A program made the translations under genes and the position numbers. The notes below the pieces were generated by a model that made no database searches, was not told where the DNA came from, and worked only from the letters and a program-made list of their open reading frames with translations. Shown one piece after another: positions 23,431 through 32,525 of a DNA stretch of 64,000 nucleotides (positions within the stretch are counted from its first letter, which is position 1; each line of letters starts with the position of its first letter). Location: the NCBI GenBank assembly GCA_025964555.1, contig JAOPYQ010000026.1, positions 1-64,000 of the forward strand. The letters run 5' to 3'. This DNA comes from Thermoleophilia bacterium (GTDB lineage Bacteria; Actinomycetota; Thermoleophilia; Gaiellales; SKUG01).

Positions 23431-25781
23431 TGCGGACGGGCGAACGGGTTGGACGAGGACTTGCTTGCCGACGCCGTCACGACTGCCGTATCGGCAGTGA
23501 TGACGGGAACCTGAGCCGTCGGGGCCTTGGACGCGGCGGCTGACGGGATGGTTCCCGCACCGGCGGCGGCATCAGCCAGCGGATTCGGGGTGCTGGACGC
23601 GACGTTTCCGGGGGGCGTGACGGGCGTCGTGGGGGTCGTGCCGGGCGCGGTGGCGGGCGGGGTCGTGACGGGGGTCTTCTGCTTCGCCGTGGTGGTCGCG
23701 GCAGGGGTCTTGGCCTTGGTCTTCGCGGCGGTCTTGGCCTTGGCGCCGGTCTTTGCGCCGGCCTTCGCGCCCTTGGCGCCGGTGGCGGGCGTGGTGGCGG
23801 CGGGATCGGCGGGCGGGGTGACGCCTTCGGCGGGCGGGATCTCGGTGTTGGGCGTCGGCGTGTTGACGAGCGCGGCGCTCTGGCTGCGCAGGGCGTCGGT
23901 GTCGGTGCCGAGCACCTTCATGGCCGCGACGCCTGCGATGCCGGCGAGCACGACCACGACGATGAGGATCGGCAGGCCAACGAGGGTGCGGGGCTTGGCG
24001 GCGGCCAGGTCGGCGTCCGGTGCGGGCTCGAAGACGACTTCGGGCCCGGCGGCGGGATCGGCGGCTGTGGCTGCCTTGGCCTTGCGACCCAGGCGCTTGC
24101 CACGCTTCTTTCCGGAGGCGGGATCTTCCCCGCCCCAGTCGAAGCCGCGGTCGGGCTCGAACGCAACGGACGCATCCGCGAGCTCGGGCGTCGCGGGAGC
24201 GGCAGCGAGTGCGGGTGCGGGTGCGGGTGCGGCAGCGATTGCAGGTGCCGCCATCGCGGGGGCGGTGGGTGCGCCACCTGCGATCGCGCTGAGTGCAGGC
24301 TCGACGAGCTGCGGTGCTGCGACGGCCGCTTCGCCGAACGCGTCAGCGAACGATGCCGGCGTGGCGTCGGGTGAGGCAGCGAGAGGTGTGGGCGCGGGCG
24401 GTGTGGGCGCGGGCGGTGCCATCGGCGCCATCGGCGCTGGAGGTGCGGGCGGTGCCATCGGTGCGACGGCCATGGCCGGTGCTTCAGGAGCGGGCGCTGC
24501 TGCGGCGACCTGGGGTGCGGGCGGCGCGGCCTGGAACGGCAGCTCCGTCCACACGCCGGCGGCGGCGTCCGGTGCTGCTGCGGGATCTGATGCAGCGGGC
24601 GCAGGCGCCTCGGCGGGGACCGGTGCGGCGGGCGCGGCAGGTGCTGGTGCGGCGAACTCGGTCGGCGGGAAGACGTCCTCGTCGGTCGGCGCGAGCTCGG
24701 GAGCGGGCGCAGCGATCGGCGCGGCCGACGTCATCGGGGCGGGCGGAGCCGGGGGTGCCATCGGAGCCGGGGATTCCATCGGAGCCGGCGGTGCCACCGG
24801 AGCGGGGGCAGCTTCCAGCACGGGAGCCGGCGCGGGCTCCGGCTCGGGTGCGAACGCGGGCGCAGGTGCCGCCGGCGCAGCTTCGTAGGTCGGTGCGGCG
24901 TCGAACACCGGGGCAGGCGCCTCGGGTGCCGGCGTCGGCGCTTCGTGAACCTCGATCGGTGCGGGTTCCGGCATGGCGACCGGCTCGGCGACCGCGGCGA
25001 GCGGCTCGGGCTGGATGGTCGGCTCGAACGGCGCTGCGATCGGTGCCGCGTGGTCGTCAGCGAAGCTCGGCGATGCGATCGCGGCTTCCATCGCAACAGC
25101 CGCAGGAGCAGCCTCGACCGGTGCATCCACGGAAGCTGCAGCAGCAGGTCGCAGCGTCGAGGGCGTCGGCGAGAGCGTGGACGCCCCCAGGTCGGGGCGG
25201 CGCGACAGGTTGGGGGCGCGGAAGCCGGCGTCGGCCGTGTCGAACGTGGACGGCAACCCGGTGCTGGCGCGGCGCAGGCTCTCGCGAGCGGATTCGACCT
25301 TCGACGAGAACTGCGTCATGTACGCGTCCATCGCGGGATCGGTCGTCGCCGCGCGGGCGGCGTCGTCGTACTGCTGCGTGGTCGGCTCGTCGGCGCCGGC
25401 AGGAGCAAGGGCATCGAACGCGGGACGTCGCGTGGAGCGCAGTCGCCAGTCGCCCAGGCTTGCAACGGGCGCCGCGGGAACGGCTTCGCGACGCGGCGGC
25501 GTCTCCGCCGAGCGCCAGTCCTCTGCCCCGGCCGCCATCGGCAGCATCTGGGCTTCGGCGGCGTGAGTGTGCGCGGCGACCGCCTCGCGCGCGTGGAACT
25601 CCTCGATGACCGCTTCGGGCAGGCGCCACTCGGTGGTGAGCGTGGCTCCACACGTGCGGCACGCGGCGCTCAGCTGGACTGCATGCCCCGCGAGCAGCTC
25701 GCGACGGTGCGTTGCGGGACGAAAGACCACGGCTCCGCCGCATCCGTCGTGGGTTCCCTGCAATGTCGTCGGTACCGACAT
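23427..25781 (-). CDS. Zinc-ribbon, Pro/Ala-rich single-pass membrane protein
   Basis: 784 aa of unknown function. The N-terminal 50 residues hold possible zinc ligands C14, C41 and C44 (HDGCGG, CRTCGA). About 350 residues of Pro/Ala/Glu low complexity follow, with many APMAPP and PAPAPE units. A basic patch (GKKRGKRLGRKAK) precedes one membrane helix near 600-622 (LPILIVVVVLAGIAGVAAM). The C-terminal tail is Lys/Thr/Pro-rich and ends NPFARPQ. Topology suggests the zinc ribbon inside and the Lys-rich tail outside, where it could bind the wall. AAGGAG precedes ATG 25781. The stop overlaps the lipoprotein gene start as GTGA. Confidence 0.65.
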   Translation of the reverse strand: MSVPTTLQGTHDGCGGAVVFRPATHRRELLAGHAVQLSAACRTCGATLTTEWRLPEAVIEEFHAREAVAAHTHAAEAQMLPMAAGAEDWRSAETPPRREAVPAAPVASLGDWRLRSTRRPAFDALAPAGADEPTTQQYDDAARAATTDPAMDAYMTQFSSKVESARESLRRASTGLPSTFDTADAGFRAPNLSRRPDLGASTLSPTPSTLRPAAAASVDAPVEAAPAAVAMEAAIASPSFADDHAAPIAAPFEPTIQPEPLAAVAEPVAMPEPAPIEVHEAPTPAPEAPAPVFDAAPTYEAAPAAPAPAFAPEPEPAPAPVLEAAPAPVAPPAPMESPAPMAPPAPPAPMTSAAPIAAPAPELAPTDEDVFPPTEFAAPAPAAPAAPVPAEAPAPAASDPAAAPDAAAGVWTELPFQAAPPAPQVAAAAPAPEAPAMAVAPMAPPAPPAPMAPMAPPAPTPPAPTPLAASPDATPASFADAFGEAAVAAPQLVEPALSAIAGGAPTAPAMAAPAIAAAPAPAPALAAAPATPELADASVAFEPDRGFDWGGEDPASGKKRGKRLGRKAKAATAADPAAGPEVVFEPAPDADLAAAKPRTLVGLPILIVVVVLAGIAGVAAMKVLGTDTDALRSQSAALVNTPTPNTEIPPAEGVTPPADPAATTPATGAKGAKAGAKTGAKAKTAAKTKAKTPAATTTAKQKTPVTTPPATAPGTTPTTPVTPPGNVASSTPNPLADAAAGAGTIPSAAASKAPTAQVPVITADTAVVTASASKSSSNPFARPQ

Positions 25782-26047
25782 CCTGGAGGCGCTCCTTCGT
25801 ATCCGGCATCACGGCTGCGACGCACGGGTTCCGGGGCGCTATCGGCAGGGTGTCGGAGGCGCTTGACGCGCCTTGTCATACGGCAGGAATCGCAAGTCGG
25901 TTCTCCATGTTCAAAGCTGTATCGGCAGGGGTACAACCTCGCTACCGTCGCGCAATCCACGACCTGCGCACATGCCCGGATGCCCACTCGTCCCGCGCAG
26001 GTCACAGGTCTGCCGACGGCATCGCACCGCAGTGAGGAGACGTATTC

Positions 26048-27253
26048 GTGAAGGCATCCATGGACGCCACCGGAAGTGAAGGATCGCGACGCGGTCTGTT
26101 TCGCCGTGGCAAGCGCGCGGACGAGGCGGATGGCATGACCAGCTCGTCCAACGCAACGGCTCAGGCAGTGGCGACGGTCGACGACCTGGCTCGCCGCATG
26201 GACGAGCTCGTCGGCATGCGCAGCGTCGCCGACGAGCCGGTTCGCGCCAAGCTCGACATGCAGCGCGCCGTCATCGCGCGCGCCAACGATCTCGCGGCGA
26301 CCAGCGGTGCAACCGCCACTGGAGCCCCCGCCGTCACCACCACGTCGGTCCCGACGCCCACCTCGACCACGACGCCCGCATCGGAGGCCACCGTGCAGCA
26401 GCCCACGCCCACCACCGCCGTTGACCCTGACATGGAAGCCCGCCTGGACGCGGCTCTGCAGCCCGTCTCGCTGCCGGCCACCGCTCCGGCGGAGCCGACG
26501 ACGCCCGCCGCGCAGCCCGCGCCGACGGCATCCACTGGCACGGTCACGCTCGAGCCAACGCCCGCCCCCGCAGTCCCGACGCCCGAGCCCGCCGCGGAGC
26601 TCGCCCCCACCCAGTCCCAGCCCGTGTCCGCTGCCACGTTCGTGCCCGGCACCGGTCACGCGAACGCTGCCGCCTCGATCGGCATCGACGTCAACCGCCT
26701 CGTGCAGCTGATCGAGGACGAGGCAGTCGGCGTCCAGCACCGCATGGAGCTGGAGCTTCGCACCGCACACGCGCGCGCCGAGGAGATCGTCGATCGTGCC
26801 GAGGACGAGGCCGAGCGCATTCGCGAGCACGGCCAGGCGCAGGCTCGCGTGCTGCTCGGCGAGGTCGAGGAGATCATCAGCGAGGCCCAGCAGACGGGCG
26901 AGCAGATCCTCCTCCGCGCCAACGACGAGGCAGGCACGTTGCGCGGCGACGCCACGGCCGTCCTCCAGCAGGCGCAGACGGAGGCGCGCGCGATCGTCGA
27001 GACCGCACGCCGCGAGGGCGAGCAGGTGCTCTCGGAGCAGCGCCGCCTCGCCACCGTGCGCGCACAGGAAGCGATGCGCGAGCAGGATCGTCTCAAGGAC
27101 CAGATCCGACGCCTCGAGGAGCGACGCCGCCAGGTGCTCGAGAGCCTCGAGCCGCTCATCTCGCAGCTCACGCAGATGATGCCGGTCATGCCGCAGCAGG
27201 CGCCTGACCAGCAGAACGTCGTGCAGCTGCAGCGCCAGACGCAGCAGGGCTAG
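26048..27253 (+). CDS. Coiled-coil protein (DivIVA-like C-terminal half)
   Basis: 401 aa. The basic N-terminus RRGLFRRGKRAD is followed by a Thr/Pro/Ala-rich linker (about 80-210) and a long heptad-patterned helix (about 220-360) with phrases such as RAEEIVDRAEDEAERI, AQARVLLGEVEEIISEA and LKDQIRRLEERRRQVLESL. The arrangement recalls DivIVA/Wag31 or cell-division scaffold proteins, but the DivIVA N-terminal lipid-binding motif is not present. GTG 26048 follows GAGGAGA at 7 nt. It is divergent from the 25781 gene across a 266-bp region, so the two may share control. Confidence 0.65.
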   Translation: MKASMDATGSEGSRRGLFRRGKRADEADGMTSSSNATAQAVATVDDLARRMDELVGMRSVADEPVRAKLDMQRAVIARANDLAATSGATATGAPAVTTTSVPTPTSTTTPASEATVQQPTPTTAVDPDMEARLDAALQPVSLPATAPAEPTTPAAQPAPTASTGTVTLEPTPAPAVPTPEPAAELAPTQSQPVSAATFVPGTGHANAAASIGIDVNRLVQLIEDEAVGVQHRMELELRTAHARAEEIVDRAEDEAERIREHGQAQARVLLGEVEEIISEAQQTGEQILLRANDEAGTLRGDATAVLQQAQTEARAIVETARREGEQVLSEQRRLATVRAQEAMREQDRLKDQIRRLEERRRQVLESLEPLISQLTQMMPVMPQQAPDQQNVVQLQRQTQQG

Positions 27254-27292
27254 TCACCCACCGCATCCCACGCACTTTGCCGCAAGGCACAA

Positions 27293-27320
27293 GGGGCGTC
27301 GATCTCGCGATCGGCGCCCC
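27293..27320. terminator. Terminator-like hairpin GGGGCG-t-CGATC / GATCG-g-CGCCCC
   Basis: An 11-bp stem with one internal mismatch and a TCGC loop lies 40 bp after the stop of the coiled-coil gene. No T-run follows. It is the best terminator candidate for that gene. Confidence 0.5.
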
Positions 27321-27360
27321 GACTCGTTGCGGATGGCTCGACGGCAGGACTGGGCCGAAT

Positions 27361-27473
27361 GCCGAAGTCACGGGCGTACCGTTCGGCGGAACGATGGTGA
27401 CGTCGGTGCGGTGTCTGGGACGTCCTTCGTTCGCCGAAGTCACAGGCGTTTCGTGCACAGGGACGCTGGTGAC
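27361..27473. repeat. Two direct copies of a 35-nt inverted-repeat element, GTCAC-N25-GTGAC
   Basis: Copies at 27367-27401 and 27439-27473, exactly 72 bp apart, each introduced by GCCGAA. The outer arms GTCAC/GTGAC are identical in both. Inside, the two copies share GGCGT and ACG and form inner stems (CGTTC-ggcg-GAACG in copy 1; GCGT/ACGC in copy 2), so base pairing is kept while sequence varies. They sit in the 250-bp gap between the 3' ends of the coiled-coil gene and aspS. Function unknown; possibly a dispersed intergenic repeat or processed RNA structure. Confidence 0.55.
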
Positions 27474-27504
27474 ACCGGCCGCCAGGCGGACGTCCCGGCG
27501 CGCG

Positions 27505-29337
27505 TCAGACCTTCGCGGGCACGGGCGGCTGGACCGCGCGCAGGTGGAGCTCGTCGAGCTGCGCCTGGTCGACCTGGCTGGGCGACTCGGTGAGCGGGTC
27601 GAACGTCGACTGCTGACGCGGGAACGCGATCACCTCGCGGATGTTCTGCTCGCGCGCGAGCAGCATCACGATGCGATCGAGGCCCGGCGCGATGCCGCCG
27701 TGCGGCGGGGCACCCATCTTGAGCGCGCGCAGGAAGAACGAGAACTTCTCGTCCGCCTCCTCCTCGCTCAGGCCGAGCACCGCGAAGATCTTCTGCTGCA
27801 CCGTGTAGTCGTGCACGCGGATCGAGCCGGACGCGAGCTCCCACCCGTTCAGCGTGAGGTCGTACGCCTGCGCCACGACCGCCGCCGGGTCGGTATCGAG
27901 CAGGTGCAGCGTCTCGGGGGTCGGCTGGCAGAACGGGTGATGCGCGAACGTCAGGCGGTCGCGATCCTCGTCGTGCTCGAACAGCGGCGCATCGACGATC
28001 CAGGCGAACACCCACTCGCGCTCGGGCACGAGCTCGAGCACCTCGATGAGGCGCGTGCGCAGCGCACCGAGCACGCGGCTCACCACGTGATCGGTGTCGG
28101 CCATCATGAAGATCGCGTCGCCGGGCTTGGCGCCGGACAGGCCCTTGAGCGAGACCTGCTCGTCCTCGGAGAGGAACTTCGTGACGGGCGAGCGCAGCGC
28201 GCCGTCCTCCTCCACGATGAACCACGCGAGGCCCTTGGCCCCGAACTGCTTGGCGAACTCGGTGTGCTCGTCCATGTCCTTGCGGCTGAAGCGTCCACCA
28301 CCGGGAGCGGCGAGCACGCGCACGGCGCCACCGGAGTCGATCGCGCCGCGCGCCACGCCGAACTCGGTGGACGACCAGGCCTCGGTGAGGTCGGCGATCT
28401 CGAGGTCGAAGCGCAGGTCCGGCTTGTCGGATCCGAAGCGCAGCATCGATTCCTGGAACGGCAGGCGCACGAACGGCTCGTCGAACTCCACCCCGGCGAC
28501 CTGCTTCCAGACCTCCTGCATGAGGCCTTCCATGAGCTCCAGGACGTCCTCCTGCTCGACGAAGCTCATCTCCACGTCGAGCTGCGTGAACTCGAGCTGG
28601 CGATCGGCGCGCAGGTCCTCGTCACGGAAGCAGCGAGCGATCTGGTAGTACCGCTCGATGCCGGCGACCATGAGCATCTGCTTGAACAGCTGCGGGCTCT
28701 GCGGCAGCGCGAAGAATTGACCCGGGCCGCGACGGCTCGGAACGAGGAAGTCGCGCGCACCCTCGGGCGTGGACTTCGTGAGGATCGGGGTCTCCACGTC
28801 GAGGAACCCGCGCGCGTCGAGGTAGCGGCGCATCACCTGGGTGATGTGCGAGCGCAGCTGCAGGTTGCCGAACATGCGCTCGCGGCGCAGGTCCAGGAAG
28901 CGCCACTTGAGGCGGGCTTCCTCGTTGACGTTTTCGTCGTCGAGCTGGAAGGGCAGCACCTCGCACGTGGAGAGGATCTCGAGCTCCTCCACGCGCACCT
29001 CGACCGCCCCTGTCGCCAGGTTCGGGTTGATGAGGTCGGTGGAGCGGGCCACGACCTTGCCGCGCGCCATCACGCAGAACTCGTTGCGCAGGCTCTCGGC
29101 GACCTTGTGCGCGGCGGGCGCGTCGGACGGGTCGATGACGAGCTGCACGATGCCGGTGCGGTCGCGCAGGTCGACGAAGATGAGGTCGCCGTGGTCGCGC
29201 ACGGAGTTGACCCAGCCGGTGACGCGCACCTCGTCGTCGATGCGCGCGAGGCGGTAGAGCGCGTTCGGCACGTCCGACAGGCCGACGTGGCCGCATTCGT
29301 GCGTTCGGTACTTGGTGGAATCGTGGGTCTGGGTCAT
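27505..29337 (-). CDS. aspS: Aspartate-tRNA ligase
   Basis: Class IIb synthetase, 610 aa including the bacterial GAD insertion. An OB-fold anticodon domain (VTGWVNSVRDHGDLIFVDLR) precedes the catalytic core. Motif 1 lies around LKWRFLDLRRERM, motif 2 reads FRDEDLRADRQLEFTQLD, and motif 3 is GGIAPGLDRIVMLL near the end. ATG 29337 was chosen because the protein then begins TQTHDSTKYRTHECG, as family members do; longer in-frame extension upstream has no homology-like content. Convergent with the coiled-coil gene and divergent from the ADP-ribosyltransferase-like gene. Confidence 0.96.
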   Translation of the reverse strand: MTQTHDSTKYRTHECGHVGLSDVPNALYRLARIDDEVRVTGWVNSVRDHGDLIFVDLRDRTGIVQLVIDPSDAPAAHKVAESLRNEFCVMARGKVVARSTDLINPNLATGAVEVRVEELEILSTCEVLPFQLDDENVNEEARLKWRFLDLRRERMFGNLQLRSHITQVMRRYLDARGFLDVETPILTKSTPEGARDFLVPSRRGPGQFFALPQSPQLFKQMLMVAGIERYYQIARCFRDEDLRADRQLEFTQLDVEMSFVEQEDVLELMEGLMQEVWKQVAGVEFDEPFVRLPFQESMLRFGSDKPDLRFDLEIADLTEAWSSTEFGVARGAIDSGGAVRVLAAPGGGRFSRKDMDEHTEFAKQFGAKGLAWFIVEEDGALRSPVTKFLSEDEQVSLKGLSGAKPGDAIFMMADTDHVVSRVLGALRTRLIEVLELVPEREWVFAWIVDAPLFEHDEDRDRLTFAHHPFCQPTPETLHLLDTDPAAVVAQAYDLTLNGWELASGSIRVHDYTVQQKIFAVLGLSEEEADEKFSFFLRALKMGAPPHGGIAPGLDRIVMLLAREQNIREVIAFPRQQSTFDPLTESPSQVDQAQLDELHLRAVQPPVPAKV

Positions 29338-29434
29338 GCGGAGCATCCTACCGGCGCACCGCGCAACGCACACGTGCGCACACACGAAGATCCGGCGAGG
29401 CTCGAATCGGTCGGGTCCGTTGGGGGGAATCAGG

Positions 29435-30010
29435 GTGGGGCTGGTCGAACGACTGCTCACGCGCGTCATCGGCAGCGGTCGCGTGTCGACGGCGGCCTAC
29501 GACGCACCCGTCGCCGGAACCGCGCTCGCACGTCATCTCGTGCGCGCGCAGGACCTGCCCCTGCTCGATGCCGCGACCCGCACGCCGGGGCGCTGGTACC
29601 ACTCCACCCCCACGGCGAGCATGCCGTCGATCATGGCGGCAGGGTTCGACGTCCAGCACGCCGGCTCCGGGATGTACGGCGCGGGGCACTACTTCAGCTC
29701 GATACCCGATGCGCACTACGGCGCGGGGATGGTGTCCGCGGCGGTGCGTGCCACGAACCCGTTCGTGGTCAAGGAAGGCTCGCGGTTCATGGACGTGCAC
29801 GGCTTCCAGCAGGCGGTCCGTCCCGTCGTCGAGCGGTTCACGGCGGCGCATCCCGAGCAGGCAGCCGGGCTCGGGCACGCGGAGCTGGCGCGACGAGCCC
29901 TGCTCGATGCCGGCCACGACTCGATCCTCGTCACGCGACGCCCGTGGGAGCCGCAGTGGCTCGTGGCGCTCACCGACGACCAGGTGCGGGTCGTCACTCG
30001 ACCGGCGTAG
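29435..30010 (+). CDS. ADP-ribosyltransferase-like protein (PARP/ART-PolyVal-like fold)
   Basis: 191 aa. The pattern RWYHSTPTASMPSIMAAGFD (H56-S-T, then a helix and Gly-Phe), YGAGHYFSS (Y86), RATNPFVV and the C-terminal AGHDSILVTRRPWEP followed by QWLVALTDDQVRVV matches ART-fold enzymes of the H-Y-E type, as found in toxins and polyvalent proteins. The catalytic Glu that normally starts the last strand seems to be Q174, with E172 two residues earlier, so activity is uncertain. GTG 29435 has GGGGGGA about 7 nt upstream. No signal peptide and no obvious antitoxin gene beside it; it sits alone between aspS and hisS, 1 bp from the convergent end of hisS. Confidence 0.6.
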   Translation: MGLVERLLTRVIGSGRVSTAAYDAPVAGTALARHLVRAQDLPLLDAATRTPGRWYHSTPTASMPSIMAAGFDVQHAGSGMYGAGHYFSSIPDAHYGAGMVSAAVRATNPFVVKEGSRFMDVHGFQQAVRPVVERFTAAHPEQAAGLGHAELARRALLDAGHDSILVTRRPWEPQWLVALTDDQVRVVTRPA

Positions 30011-30011
30011 G

Positions 30012-31310
30012 TCAGGTCGCGTCGGGCCGCGGCATGGTCGCGAGCGCGACGAGCTGTGCGTCGACCTGGCCGATCGCGGCGTCGACGTCGCTCGGCAGGT
30101 CGGACCCGTCGAAGTCGCCGCGCAGGAACATGCGCGCGCCGAGGTCGTCGACGAGCATGCGCAGCGAGGATTCGAGCTTGGATGCCTGCTTCGCCTGACC
30201 CTTGGCGGAGCGCCCCGCGAGGTCGAGTTCGATCGCGCGGCCGCGTTCGCGCAGCTGCGTCGTGATACGGAACGCTCGCGTCCATGCAGCGTCCCCGGCA
30301 TCGGGCGCGACGCCGACATATGCATCGACCGGGCGCGTGCGGCTCTTCTGTCCGAGCGCCTCCAGGCACAGCACGATCCGCTCGATGCCGGTGCCGAATC
30401 CGACCGCGGGCGTGGCGGGGCCGCCGAGCTGTTCCACGAGGCCGTCGTAGCGCCCACCGGCGCCGACCGTGGACTGCGCTCCGAGCGCGGAGCTGGTGAA
30501 CTCCCAGACGGTGCGCGTGTAGTAGTCGAGGCCGCGTACGAGCAGGGGGTCGACGACCGCGTCGATGCCCGCGGCGGCGAGCAGGGTCTGCACGCGGTCG
30601 AAGTGCGCGCGGTCCTCGTCGGTGAGGAATGCGGGCAGCAGCGGAGCACCGGCAACGATCTCGCGCGTGCGCGGGTCCTTGGAGTCGAGGATGCGCAGCG
30701 GATTGGTCGCGAGGCGCTCCTGCGAGTCGGCATCGAGCTCCGACGCGAACGGCGTCAGGTACTCGACGAGCGCGGCGCGATACGCGGTGCGTGCGTCTGT
30801 GGAGCCCACCGAGTTGAGGTGCAGCACCAGGTCGGGCAGGCCCAGGTCGCGGTAGATGCCGGCCTGCACGGCGATGACCTCGGCGTCGACGGCGGCTCGT
30901 TCGGAGCCGAGCACCTCGCAGCCGAGCTGCTCGTGTTCGCGTAGTCGGCCGGCCTGCGGCTTCTCGTAGCGGAACATCGCCATCGAATACCAGAGCTTCA
31001 CGGGCAGCGGCTCGCGGTGCAGGCCACCTGCCACGAATGCGCGGCTGACGCCGGCGGTGCCTTCGGGGCGCAGCGTCAGGGAGCGGTCGCCGCGGTCGGT
31101 GAAGGTGTAGGTCTCCTTGCCGACGATGTCGGTGGCCTCCCCCACGCCGCGGTGGAAGAGCTCGGTGTGCTCGAACGTCGGGGTCGAGATGCGTCCGAAG
31201 CCGGCGGCCTCGAAGCGGCGCCGTGCGGTGTCGAGCACGCGAAAGCGCAGTCGCCAGTCGGCGGGCAGCACGTCCTGCGTGCCACGGGGAAGCTGGATCT
31301 GGTCGGCCAT
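30012..31310 (-). CDS. hisS: Histidine-tRNA ligase
   Basis: Class IIa synthetase, 432 aa. LPRGTQDVLP opens the protein, LTLRPEGTAGVSRAF is motif 2 context, MFRYEKPQAGRLREHEQLG follows, and the histidine-specific VRGLDYYTRTVWEF and GFGTGIERIVLCLE (motif 3) are present. A C-terminal anticodon-binding domain follows (PVDAYVGVAPDAGDAAW onwards). Complete. It is the last gene of a minus-strand group with the metallo-beta-lactamase-fold hydrolase 36 bp upstream. Confidence 0.96.
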   Translation of the reverse strand: MADQIQLPRGTQDVLPADWRLRFRVLDTARRRFEAAGFGRISTPTFEHTELFHRGVGEATDIVGKETYTFTDRGDRSLTLRPEGTAGVSRAFVAGGLHREPLPVKLWYSMAMFRYEKPQAGRLREHEQLGCEVLGSERAAVDAEVIAVQAGIYRDLGLPDLVLHLNSVGSTDARTAYRAALVEYLTPFASELDADSQERLATNPLRILDSKDPRTREIVAGAPLLPAFLTDEDRAHFDRVQTLLAAAGIDAVVDPLLVRGLDYYTRTVWEFTSSALGAQSTVGAGGRYDGLVEQLGGPATPAVGFGTGIERIVLCLEALGQKSRTRPVDAYVGVAPDAGDAAWTRAFRITTQLRERGRAIELDLAGRSAKGQAKQASKLESSLRMLVDDLGARMFLRGDFDGSDLPSDVDAAIGQVDAQLVALATMPRPDAT

Positions 31311-31346
31311 GGGCCTATCCTCGCACGCGCGCTGCGCCGAGTGGAC

Positions 31347-32039
31347 CTAGCGCTGGAGGAACGGATTCGTCGCGAGCTCGGCGCGCATCGTGGTGACCGG
31401 ACCGTGTCCGCTCAGCAGCACGGTGTCCGGGTCGAGCCGAGCGACGAGCGTGTCGAGCGTCGCCATGAGCGTGTCGGTGTCGGCAAACGGCAGGTCGGTG
31501 CGACCGACCGAACCCTGGAAGATGACGTCGCCCACGAACGCGACGGGTGGCGAATCGTAGGTGTCGTCCGCAGCGCCGCGCACGCCGTCGACCACGAAGG
31601 TGAGGTGGCCGGGGCTGTGACCGGGCGTGAGCAGCACGTCGATCGCGACGCCGGCGATCTCGATGCGCTCGCCGCCGTCAAGCGTGTGGTCGACCTTCGC
31701 CGGAGCGATCGGCGCGGGTCCACCCATGGGGAATTTCGACGGGTCCTCGAGCACGGGTGCTTCGGTGGTGCTCATCCACACGGGCGCGGCAGTCGCCTCG
31801 GCGAGCGCCGCGACGGCGCCGATGTGGTCCCAGTGGCAGTGCGTGACGAGGATCGCCTCGATCTTGAGGCCGTGCTCGGCGGCGACGTCCTGGACGACGT
31901 CGGCCTGGTCACCCGGATCGACGACGAACGCTCGCGTGCTGCCGGCCTCGTTGACGAGGTAGCAGTTCGTGCCGATCGGTCCGAGCGAGAGCCCATTGAC
32001 CTCGAGCAGCGTGCCCGCAGTGGGTCGCTCGATCGACAT
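31347..32039 (-). CDS. Metallo-beta-lactamase-fold hydrolase (glyoxalase II-like)
   Basis: 230 aa. The zinc motif THCHWDHIG gives H67, H69, D71 and H72; further ligands appear in TPGHSPGHL and in LLSGHGPVTTM near the C-terminus. VGDVIFQGSVGRTDLPFAD is the typical YcbL/GloB2-type phrase. The likely reaction is hydrolysis of S-lactoylglutathione-like or other thioesters, but the substrate cannot be told from sequence. It lies 3 bp downstream of the small membrane protein gene and upstream of hisS, probably one transcript. Confidence 0.85.
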   Translation of the reverse strand: MSIERPTAGTLLEVNGLSLGPIGTNCYLVNEAGSTRAFVVDPGDQADVVQDVAAEHGLKIEAILVTHCHWDHIGAVAALAEATAAPVWMSTTEAPVLEDPSKFPMGGPAPIAPAKVDHTLDGGERIEIAGVAIDVLLTPGHSPGHLTFVVDGVRGAADDTYDSPPVAFVGDVIFQGSVGRTDLPFADTDTLMATLDTLVARLDPDTVLLSGHGPVTTMRAELATNPFLQR

Positions 32040-32042
32040 CGG

Positions 32043-32444
32043 TCAGGACTTCGTGTCGGCGGTGGGCTGCTGCCCGGTCTTGCGCAGGTACCGGTTGTAC
32101 GCGAACTTGTCCATGATGTGCATGAACGGCGCGAACAGCGCGGTGACGAAGGCCGCGGAGCCAGCGGCGAAGATGAGCCGCTCCTGCGTGTCGAAGCCGC
32201 GCGAGTCCTGGCCGGCGAACCAGTACTGCAGCGCGAAGATGAGCACGAAGTAGATCGGCAGGCGCTTGGCGGTGCGCCTGAAGCTCGGCTTCGGATACTC
32301 GTACTGCGCGCGAGCGCCGGCCTTCCCGCCACGAGCGGCCTGCGTGCGCTGCACGCGGGGCGCGGACGTCGTGCGCTCCTTGCGGTTCACGACTTCGACG
32401 GTGGGCGGGATGTATGCGCGCTTGCGCGCCTTCTTGGCAGCCAT
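32043..32444 (-). CDS. Small two-helix membrane protein, unknown function
   Basis: 133 aa. A very basic cytoplasmic N-terminus (KKARKRAYIPPTVEVV, then KERTTSAPRVQRTQAA) is followed by two hydrophobic segments (LPIYFVLIFALQYWFAG and LIFAAGSAAFVTALFAPFM) and a short basic tail. I do not recognise the family. Position 3 bp ahead of the MBL-fold gene and near hisS suggests co-transcription rather than a shared pathway. Confidence 0.7.
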   Translation of the reverse strand: MAAKKARKRAYIPPTVEVVNRKERTTSAPRVQRTQAARGGKAGARAQYEYPKPSFRRTAKRLPIYFVLIFALQYWFAGQDSRGFDTQERLIFAAGSAAFVTALFAPFMHIMDKFAYNRYLRKTGQQPTADTKS

Positions 32445-32525
32445 GCCGAAAGGGTAGCACCGCCAGCGGCGGTCGGGCGGCAGGCTTAGCGGCGCGACGC
32501 GGCTACTCGGCGGCGATCGACGCGC

